Assembly: GCA_001466705.2 (NCBI GenBank)
Contig: LATX02000223.1
Location: 124,001-188,000 of the forward strand
DNA length: 64,000 nt
Source of the DNA: Moniliophthora roreri
Taxonomy: Eukaryota > Basidiomycota > Agaricomycetes > Agaricales > Marasmiaceae
Reading direction: 5' to 3'
Numbering within the stretch: position 1 is the stretch's first letter; each line of letters opens with the position of its first letter. The notes beneath the pieces are model-generated. The model did no database searches. It worked only from the letters and a program-made list of their open reading frames with translations, and was not told the DNA's origin. Below are positions 54,440 to 64,000 of the stretch, piece after piece. Made by a program: the position numbers and the translations under genes.

Positions 54440-57400
54440 ATGACGAGCCAGTCCAAATCCCAAAGTCAAATACCACAGCCATCTTCGTTGAGACCCAGAG
54501 GGAGCACAAGATCTTCTCCAGCACTAAGATCGTCGAAATTTGCTTTCCAACCGTCATCCTCGGATTCACCACTACCATTCATAGCTCCAGTACCGGAACA
54601 GAGATCTATACACGATGACTCTGTCAATGGCCCTGGACTTGTCCAAGCCGCCTCGCAGCCGAGAAAGTTAAAGAAAAGTCCGAGTCGTTCTGGGATTGTC
54701 TTCAAGGGAAAAGAACTAGCGGAACGTCGGGTATCTTCCAATGGAAACCTTGGTGATCATGCCTCGCAGTGTGCTTCAGCCTGTGAAGACGGAGGAGTAT
54801 CGAGTAAAATAGGAGACTCTAGGCTAGGAGCGAAAAATTGGGGCCCGATCTCCAAACAGGAGGCTGATAGCAGTCGAACTAGGACAGCCGCTAGGACAAG
54901 TCTTCGCAGAGTCTCAAGTGCGGCGCCCCCCATTTTCATTGCCAATTTGTCTGTTTCTGCAGCCGTTTCGAATAAAGAGGAAGATCTCGTCGTTCCTGAC
55001 ACCAAGGCCGACCGCCCGGTTACTGCCACCTTTTCGAATTCCAGTATTTCCTCCTCCTCTACCCCACGCACGTCTCTTTTGCCGCCACCTCGTGTGCGGG
55101 CTGTAACACTGAATGGACCTGCAGTAGTTGCGTCAAAGAACGCCACATCTATACCAATCAAATCAGCCAACATAACTCCTCCAAAGTCAACCGCTCCGAC
55201 TCCGAAATTCACATCCAGACCCACGTCGTCTAGTACGCTAGCAACACCGAAATCGCGTTCCGCACCCTCATCACCGCCGCCACCTTCTTCCACTGTTACT
55301 CCCATTCCAGCCGTACCACCGAAACCGCCATTTAGAACTATACCTTCATCCGGCCCTGTCGCATCGTCATCTTCCTCAATATCCACTACCGCCCAAACTC
55401 GAACACGCTCATCTGTATCCAAATCGCCTTCTACATCGAATCTTGTCAGAAAACCAAGCACGAACCAACCTTTACCCAGATCGAGATATAGCAGTATGCC
55501 CGGACCTGGGCCGAAAGTCAGGTCACCTTCACCGGTGCTATCGCCCTCGTCAAAGTTGAAACCGCTGCTTTTGTCACCGCACGCGTCAAGTGCACGTGTA
55601 ACTCAGACGAATCCGAACCGGAAGCGCGAAATCGAGACATTAGGAGGTGCTGGGGCTGGGAACAGTACTGTGGATTGTTCCCCTGGGAAGAAGAAGAGTC
55701 AACCTCGGCCGGCTGCACAAGGTACTTTTTTTTTTTTGTCTTCTATAATTATTTCTTTTTCTTTGGTTTGTTTTCTGCCTGGCGAGTGGATGTTTAGCCA
55801 ATGCGGGGTTCCGCACATTTTCGGGGGTGTCTTTGTTTCGGTTGCTCTCGTGTGCCGCCGCACTCACTGTACGAATAACGTCACACTTCATCGTACTCGG
55901 AGTTGTCATTTCAATTCAGGAAAAGTGGGGGTTGCAACTGGGTTGCAGTTTACCAATTCACTGTCATTTTCATGGCACGGGTTTTGCGTCTTTACTTTCC
56001 CTCCATTTTCCACCGCCGGTATGCACGATTAGCTCGCCTTTTGATCTCATTGGGTCCGAGTTGCAAAGTTCGACCTCGATTGGTATAGAGCCGTGCTCGC
56101 CTCATTCTTACACATCCGTTCTCGGCGCCCCTTAGTTAGGCAGATCATAATTAACAACGGTCCATTTCATCACCGTCGGCACTTGATTCTGAAACACCTT
56201 GCATCCGATTTTTCCTGCTTCTGGTTTATTTCGTTCTCTCCCCCATTTTCCCGCTTCTGTTTTCGTCACTTTAGAAAGTGCGCTGACACTGCTTCTATAG
56301 ACATGTTTCACGGCGTGGCGATGAATGCAGGGATAATCACAACTCCGAATCCGACTCTGGAACGGCAGTTGAAGAGCAAGACGTCACTATCGGGTTTGGG
56401 CCAGCCGCCGTTATCGAGAAAACCCTCGATAGCTGAGCCGAGTCAGAGTACGTTTATAACTACCATCACATCTGTTTCACTTATTGGGTCTGGCATTCTT
56501 AGGAATATCCACAAGATCAAGCACTGCGACAGTTACCACAACGCCAATGATGGAGTCAAGTATCGCGCCTACTTCGGTAGTCTCCCCCAAGTCACTGTTC
56601 AGTTCGCCAAGGTCTAGCATGTCGGTTTCACCCAAATCCACACCACCATCATATTCAAACACTGGCACTTCACCCAAGCGACATGCGCGTGCTTCGGTGA
56701 CGCTGAAACCTAGCTTAGTGACGGCGAGACCGTCCGTGGCGAGGACCGCATCTTCTTCTTCAACGCCGAGTACATCAGCATTGGCACCGACACCAGCTTC
56801 TTCACCCTCTACCTCGCCACCTCCCTCGTTGACCCGCAAAACAGGGAACGCCATGCAGCTCTCGGCGGCACTCCCAGAAAGCGTTCAGTCACCCTCAGCG
56901 CTCAAATCTCCCCGTTCGCCGAATTCGGGCACCACGGCCGCGATTAGTACAAATACCGTCAATTCCCCATCACGGTCAGCAACATCATCTGTGAAAGGAC
57001 CTCGGGAACCGAAGGCCAGCAGGTCTCGTAGTAAGTCGGAATTCATGAAAAACGAATGTCGAACGAACTAACGTACGTTTGCAGAAACTGCTCTGAAATC
57101 AGTGATCGGCCACACGCCCACTTCACCTTCTCATCATGACCCTTCATCGCCTTCTGCGTCTTTACGAAAGCCTCACGATGGTACGTCTCTATTATAATCT
57201 ACGCCAAGATTTGTGATATCAATATTAAGTGAACTTCTAAACAGCCTCATTACTCACCACTCTCACGACTAAACCACCCGAAATCCCCCCACCTGGTCGG
57301 GTTCCATCGTCTCCCAAGACGGCAAGTTCCAATTCGTTATCTTCCATAATATCCGCCTATACCTCGTTGCCATCAAGTTCTCCGATCACGCTAACAGTTC

Positions 57401-60400
57401 GAGAATCCTCGTATTCGACTGAAAGCTCCGCTCAACCGCCACCCTCAATATCATCTGTATCTTCGTCCGATACACCTTCATCGCCTCGTTCCACATATGC
57501 AGCACCAGCACCCTCTTCTATATTTGGCACGCCTCTGAGCATGGGCACTGATCCATCAAGAAGAGAGCGAGGACTACGGAAGCCCATACCTTCATTTGGG
57601 AGCTCGACGTTGGATGTAGCCCCAAAGGCCGAAGGTGATGGCGGAGACGATTGGGAAACCTGGCGTACGAGCTCGGCGTCAAGTGACAGTTATAGGACGT
57701 TCAGAACAGCGAGGCAGATTACAGACGAGGATGGTCGGTGTAGTAATGGAGATCCAGGAGGCTCGAGTGCGGCGGTTTTGTCTGCTGATCAGAGCTTGTC
57801 GTCGTCAGCTGCTACCAAACCACCAATGTTTCTCTTGCCAGAATTATCATTTGGGGATTCTCTTTTGAGTGATGAGCCGTCTTTGCGGGCGATATCTGTA
57901 GATCTTGGCGAGGGTCAAGTTGGTTCAGATCAACCAAGTGCTCTGGAAGAGGATCCTGGTTTGTGATTTTTTGCCGTCCAATTTATTTTCTTAGTCTGAC
58001 ACCAATATGATAGCACCTTCTGACAAGGCAGGAACAGCAGCAGCCATCCGGGAGAATTCAGCTTCACAGGATATGGTGGCAGGTTCGGATCAAGAACAAA
58101 CGGCCGAGTCTAGGAGAAGAGTATCTTCTTCACCCACTTCCTTTGTTCGGTTTCCCTCAGAAGAGCATCGATCAGAAGCTCGTCCAACGCAACTCCGAAC
58201 TTTCAATCATCATAGTTCGAGGTCACTATCGCCTCAAAGTCCTTCGGGTTGCAGATCATCTACTCTTCAGAAACTCCCGTACAATGATATGAAACAGCTG
58301 CTATCGAAACCTTCTGGTGCTCATAGTATAGCCAACCCCAGGGTACCAAGCATATCTTTCCCGTCCAGTTACTCGCCACTCCGTCCTCTACAATTGACTT
58401 CTATGAATTCCTCTGTTCATTCGAACGATCCACATGCGAGACCGCAGAGCCCTTCGTTCACACTATCGCCAAGCGAAGCTGGTACTGTCGATGGTAGTGA
58501 TACGCCGGCAACACCAGCTGAAGAAATCATGGTGGCGTATAAGCGGCAAACTCAGAGGCACCGTGAAATTGAGCGGAGTATCAAAGAAGCAGAAAGGATG
58601 GTACAAGAAATGGAGAGAGAAGCAGAGACGGAAGCTGAAGAGCGGCTAAAGGTCAAGGCACTGCGAGATGCAGAATTAGAGAGAGGGAAGCAGGAGATAA
58701 GTATAAGAGGAGACTATCGGCTTCACCTCCAAGCGGAAGCGAAGTCGACGTCTGCGACACAGTCTCCTTTACCTACTCCGCCAGAAGATTTTGTTGGCGT
58801 GTCACTACACAACGGGAAAGCAGGCAAAAGTGTGCAAGGATCTCCACCACCTTCGACACCATATCATACTGTCTTCGGATCTTCAGGGACAGTCGTTGCT
58901 GTTGGAGATCCTGAGGATCCAGACCTACAGCTCTCTTGGAGTCCGTCATTAGGAAAGAGCCTCAAACCAGGATTTGGTACCAACCTCGGTCCAGCAATTC
59001 CCGGAGAACCAAAGGAGGTGTGGGACCGTGCCCCGACAGTGACAATGGGCAAACCTAATCATTCAAAGTCAAGGAGTCATGAAACGAGCACAAAACCGGG
59101 TGGTGATATTGCCACCTCTACGACGACGACCGGCTCCACAGAGAGCTATGACCTCGATACTCGCGCACGCAGTGCCTCGATGGACCGGTCGCATCCAAAA
59201 AGACGGAGTCTGGCACAGTCACCTCCCCTTTCAACGGACGATTACAGTCACACCGGTTTGTCTTCAATGCATTGAAGTGTCGCACACACTCACGACTTCA
59301 CCCATAGCTCTAGTTGCAATACAGCCCGAATTGCCTCCGAGAGAATCTTGCTTCAGTACCTGTAAGTATTTTTCACTGCTTAGTCTGGTCGGCATTGAAC
59401 AGTGTTCCCAGCTTTACCAACTCCAGCATCAGCGACCACCCTAAGTCCAACGAGCCCGGGATATGGGGGAAGCAGAAGCAGGATCTGGAGTATCGTGAAG
59501 CGTATTTCTACTGGCGCATTGCGAGACAAGTACAGTCGTTCGTCCGAAGGGCCCAGCTCGCCGACCAGAAGTCCCCCTGTTCCCGCATTGCCTGGGCAGG
59601 TCGCAAAAAAGATGACAAGTACAGATGCGTTAACTTCATCTGACCTCACTGGCAGCACCAGTGTCGACCTTCACCAAGAACCTCCCCAAAATGTTCGGAG
59701 TCGGCGGTCTACTGGCATTGATAAGTCGGGGACTGCCACAGGAGTTCGAGCGACGGGGACACAGAATTCGCCAGGTGCTACGGCTAGGAGTTCTTCCTCA
59801 ACGAAGCCGAGCACGGCAACTCGCTCATCGTCACCTATATCCTCGTCTGATATGACTTCCTCTCAGTCCTCTGCATTACCACGCAGTTCTCGAAGCTCAG
59901 CTAGTTCATACAGGGATGAACTGCCACCGCTACCTTCTAACAAAACGAAACATTCTTCACCTCCACATGCGTCTCTATTGCAAAAATACATTCTTTCTCC
60001 CAGCGAATTGTCCAAGCTCCAAGCGAGCATCGAGAACGAACAGGATGCGTCGGCGCAGAGTAGAAAGCAGGCACTGAGCAGACCTTCATTACCTACGACT
60101 ATGGCGGGACTATCTCCAACGTCCTTAGACTCTTCCTCACAGTCGAAGATCTCTTATACACGTGGATACGGGTTGCAACCACCAGCTGACGACTGGATGA
60201 TTGTCTCCACCCCTGCCGACGAGAAGCCGCCGTTCTCACTTCCTATTCCGCCTTCGAAGTCTAGACGAAAGGAAAAGGAGTATCGCACTGCGCAAAGTGA
60301 AGATTTCCATTCCACGTCACCCAGTACTCCAGATTTTTCGATTGCAATCTCCAGGCCAAGGGAGAGCGATAATCTCTCAGCGTCACCTACCATTCCAAAG

Positions 60401-60877
60401 TTTTCGATCACCACCCCGGCCAACTCGTCGTCAAAGAAAGCCGATGCGACATCCTGGAAATCGTCCTCAAAACTCAAGCTTCCGGCACGACCAAGCACTG
60501 CCCCGACAGCTCCTTCACCCTCCTCTATGAAACCTCTTAGTCGTGCACCCTCGCCCATTGCCGAGTTGAGTCCTAGCGCCGGTCCATCCTCTCCAACAAC
60601 ACCCAAGAAAGCAAAAGATGATTATTTTCTCCTTATCGGCCGGAAGAACACGTCTTCGATACCGACGTTTAATGGCCGCTCTATGTTCCGCGAGCTTCCA
60701 GATTCTCAGACGAGGCAGAGGACCGCTCTGACAGAACAGGAGAAAGCGGACAAGTGGGATGCCTTGTTAGAGAAAAGCGCTGCGGCTGGCGGTACGCTTC
60801 ATATCCGGCCTGGAGCACATCTACTTGAGTCAGACAATCTGAGGTTTTCCATCACTGACAGCGAGCTGGACTTATAG
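54440..60877 (+). CDS. Very large Ser/Pro-rich disordered protein
   Basis: Exons 54440..55721, about 56275..56447, 56503..57030, 57085..57180, 57245..57958, 58014..59255, 59308..59361 and 59403..60877 give roughly 1850 residues. From 56447 on every junction joins in frame and all introns are phase 1. The protein is Ser/Pro/Thr-rich with SP-type motifs throughout, one coiled coil (RQTQRHREIERSIKEAERMV and on, exon 58014-59255) and a more ordered C-terminus (DDYFLLIGRKNTSSIPTFNG, GGTLHIRPGAHLLESDNLRF). The first junction (55721 to 56275) does not keep the frame as drawn. Either a small exon is missing or there are two genes, the second starting at the ATG near 56302. Function unknown; proteins of this kind are often cytoskeletal or signalling scaffolds. 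Confidence 0.65.
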
Positions 60878-61176
60878 TTTGTTCGGTGCAGGGTACCGAC
60901 GTGTTCAGTTACCCCTTCTCTGTTTGGTCATATTTTGCTACGTTACTACACGTCCTGTCTTTACGTTCAGTCACGAGATATTATTATCACTTCTTGGCCT
61001 TTGCTTGCTTATTTCCTTGTGTAAACTGTAGATTCTTATTGTTCCTACTTATTCTTATTCTAGCATGTACATTCTGTATACTTAGAGTATACCCTAGAAT
61101 TTGCAGTCGAAACAAGCTTGCCCACTTCGTCCAAAGCCTGATAAAAGCAACCTCTTCTACGTAAGTTGCCAGCAGT
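60878..61176. other. Convergent 3' flanks
   Basis: This 300-bp spacer lies between the stop of the large Ser-rich gene and the stop of the M16 protease gene on the other strand. It is AT-rich with no coding character. Confidence 0.5.
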
Positions 61177-64000
61177 CTACCTTCTCTCAGATCGCAAAGC
61201 CATCTTGAATGCAACTACATCTTCTATGTATGTCGCAACCTTCACTACCTTCTTCTCCAATCCATCATCCGTGACCGGATACTGCTCTATTAACGACGGT
61301 ATTGAATCCAGCAGGTCCTCGTGTTCCTCTTCGCCCTCGGCGAGAATTCCGGCCCAGTAGTTGCGGAACTCGAAGAGTGTTGGGTTTCGACTGAGAGACT
61401 CCTTGGCTTCTGACCACTTTTGTGCAATGACAAATCCCAATTTGTCTTCCCCATATTGTTCCAAGAGTCCTTTGAACGCCTCGGCTGCTTGAGTGCTGAT
61501 ACGTCTAACCTTTGGTGGGTTCTGAGAGCACATGTGCACAGACAGCTTTGAACGGATTTTGGAGGACGGGAGGACACCGGAAGCGAACAAGGATCGGACA
61601 TCCGCAATCGTGACAGTCTTTAGAACTTCCTCAGAGAATTTGCCTTGAACCAGAAAAAACATTAAGGCCATACATTGCCGAGAGCATGTGTTGGTTGGAC
61701 GCACCATGTTCAAAGCCCAATCCGTCATTATACAAATGCATATCATACCAATTTGCGACTTCCATTGGACTCGTAGAGTTCAGAGCCCAACCTCCTCTGA
61801 ACGGCCTTTTGAACTCTTTCAAATCATTATCCGTGAGCAGATCCAAGAACCCCTTCACATTTTCGAGTAGTGCTTCTAGCCGTTCCTCCACGTATGCAGG
61901 ATCTCGTTCGCCCTGCGCTCCAAAGACGATACCTTGCTCTCTCCTGTCATACATCCTCAACAACTCACATCGCACCTCGCGGCTAATTTGACCCAGGACA
62001 TCCGATAACGAGATGAAGAGCAAACGAGAAAGAATCAAAGCGGTAGCATCCCGGTGACGGTCCGACATTGGACCAATGTGAAGGTAGAAGGTGATCGCTG
62101 ATTGGATCTCTTCGGGGTCGGGAATCTTTTCGGTGCGAACAAAGTTGCATCCTGTGAAGACGGTGTTAACATGGTGTCTTATCGTGGCAGATGTTGAAAT
62201 GCTTTACCAGATGGTAGTACCAAGCCTGGACTCTCGAGCTCTGCAAAGGATTGTGCAGCGACACCGAAACCAGCTTGTGCGGCATCAGCGATCCTCGTTG
62301 TTTCCTGGGTACCGCTGGTCAGACAGTGTCCTCTATTCTCGGGCACAGCCGTCACTCACATCTTCCGGCACATTACCATGCATAAAGATCAACATTCGAA
62401 CTTGGGATGTCATGCTATTACGGAATTCGTCGATTTCTTGAACAGTTACCGGAGCTGCAATTGCAATCGATGGGTATGAAACTCAGCGACGAACTTGAGG
62501 TAACTCACTGTCCAACTCTCGGGCGATCTCGTCATAGTTCCACTCATTCTCGGCCATGAGGTACAGAAGAAATTCATCTGATAACGCTCTTGGAGGACGT
62601 AACATACGACTTAGTGTCACTGCTCTCATCTACAATCGTACCGAAATGAGTATGAGCGGTCGCAGAGATACCTTCATGACTTACCAAATGAATTGTTTCT
62701 TCCACCTTCTTCGCACTCACGGAAAGGTTCTTCACATGACCCAAAACATTCTGAATTACCAGCGAGAGCTTGTCCGTATAGCCATAAAACACGAGCGTAA
62801 ATCCGTTTGGTCGTGGCATAATGATGTATTGGTGACCAGCCAAGAATGCAGCGTAGGTGGTGCCTACAAGGGCGTCTTGCACGAGCTTTGCAAAGAACCT
62901 ATATGCGTTCCTTAGTACGAAACCAGCCAAAAGAAAGTAACCCACTTACATGTTGAGCACGCTCTTTCGCAGGGAGCCTATCGCGACGGGACTGCAGGAT
63001 TGTCAGTCACTGCGCACCACTCGTGGTTAACGGTATAACAATACCTTCGAAGGTCGATTACAACAGATGTCTTGGGCACATTGGCATGCATCTTCCATAA
63101 ACTTGCCAGAGGCGTCTCCCAAACTCTGACCGGGAATGGTGCATCCGGCGTCTGTAAATGAGTTGAATGACCAGTATTCGTTATGCTTATGTTACACATA
63201 CCGCTGAGTGGTGATAGAGCGTAGTGGGAATGAACACATTTGGGGCTGGAAGAGAAAAGTCCGAGATGATACTCGCGCTTTCAGCCTGTAACATGCATTT
63301 CAGTCACCAGGAAAAGGCGATCTGATGCTGGACCCACCTCTTTGAGGAAACCCTTCTCAAATGGAAGTATGCTGTACAAGGTCCCACAGAACGGCTCCTT
63401 CTCCCACCTTGCTTCCCCATCAAACCTCGCAAAACCCGCTTTCTTCGCACTCAAGACCACCCTAGCATTCTCAAGTCGTGCCTGCTTCACATACTCATGA
63501 AACTTGTCTTTCTCGTCCTTTCCCATCAGCTCGCCAAGCGATGTCTCATACTCATCTCCCCATTCCCAATTCGACCTTGGCGCGGCCAATAGCAACTCGG
63601 GAGGATACGGCCGTTGCATCGTCTCGGAAATGAACATGGCATGAGGTTCTGCAGGAGCTAACTCGGAAAACCTGAATCCATTTGACATGAGCATTGCACA
63701 ATCGCGTTGGTGGTAAGGATCGAGGGGGCTCTTGCTACGTATAAAGGAAAAGTAATTGCTCATGATCAGGATGATTGAGCGATAGTTCACTGTTAGAAGT
63801 CCACGAGTTAGCCAACTCAGCGTGGAACAATGTTCATTAAACTTACGAAGCCCGTCGTCCGTCAAATCTAGAGTGAGCTCGAGATTATCGATACCTCTCG
63901 CTATGGTTACGGGTGCACATCGAAGAGCTGTGATCCAATGACGGCCTTCCAAATAGGCGTGCAATGACCCAGGTCCTTTCTGCTCTAGTAACAACGAGAA
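61177..64000 (-). CDS. M16 metalloprotease, Ste23/insulin-degrading type, partial
   Basis: Eleven exons, complement(61177..61643, 61705..62151, 62208..62304, 62360..62454, 62509..62629, 62685..62910, 62950..62991, 63045..63151, 63202..63285, 63338..63789, 63847..>64000), join in frame to 763 codons plus stop. The part seen covers the middle and C-terminal M16 domains: EQKGPGSLHAYLEG, HQRDCAMLMSNGFRFSE, RPYPPELLLAAPRSNWEW, FIPTTLYHH, FFAKLVQDALVGTTYAA, MLIFMHGNVPED. Such enzymes are about 1000-1100 residues; the N-terminal domain with the zinc motif HXXEH lies right of the window. Ste23 and IDE are cytosolic proteases that degrade short peptides; Ste23 also helps to mature a-factor pheromone in yeast. 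Confidence 0.9.

Noticed and set aside
54757..55461. 234-codon minus-strand frame inside the large Ser-rich gene
   Set aside because: Ser/Pro codons read backward give open Gly/Glu/Val-rich frames; no sign of its own start context or domain.

Overview
The window looks like a nuclear scaffold from a basidiomycete fungus, most likely an agaricomycete. The coding genes have many introns of about 50-60 nt with GTRNGT-type donors and CTNA-type branch sites. They include a cellulose-active AA9 monooxygenase with a fungal CBM1, a membrane-protein family typical of agaricomycetes, and Ty3/gypsy chromoviruses and Copia elements of fungal type. The genus cannot be told from the sequence. Layout: (1) 1-7440 is a graveyard of CpG-poor repeats: an unclassified repeat (R), LTR-like sequence (X), two deleted Copia derivatives, and a TIR-bounded repeat holding a hAT-type MITE with a perfect 8-bp target duplication. 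(2) 7441-12676 holds small or broken host genes: an orphan terminal exon, a pair of BRI3-like genes, a second MITE copy, part of a multipass membrane protein gene, and a gene 5' end cut off by an LTR. (3) 12677-23411 holds two younger Ty3/gypsy elements, A (gag and protease only) and B (gag, pol, two extra 3' frames). Both have a slippery heptamer plus stem-loop at the gag stop. (4) 23412 to about 34067 is an old chromovirus, C, full of CGA-to-TGA stops, split by an insertion of R and carrying a long antisense frame with a Zn-cluster-like motif. (5) 34068-39404 is CpG-poor debris grading into intergenic DNA. (6) 39405-64000 is a normal gene-rich arm: a PSP1-domain protein, APC11 and HAUS1 head to head, an AA9-CBM1 monooxygenase, a secreted protein with repeated Kex2 sites, several weak genes, a very large Ser/Pro-rich protein, and most of an M16 (Ste23/insulin-degrading type) protease that runs off the right edge. 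Six single Ns (1220, 3725, 9287, 11968, 22280, 29305) appear to be contig joins. Four sit in or at the edge of repeats. At 22280 and 29305 the sequence to the left and right of the N is partly duplicated, so element B and the R insertion are probably joined from different copies. How the genes relate: APC11 and HAUS1 both serve mitosis and share a 261-bp divergent promoter. The AA9 enzyme, the Kex2-site protein and a short tail-to-tail exon at 51532 belong, or may belong, to the secretome. The retroelements record two ages of invasion, the older heavily decayed at CpG sites.
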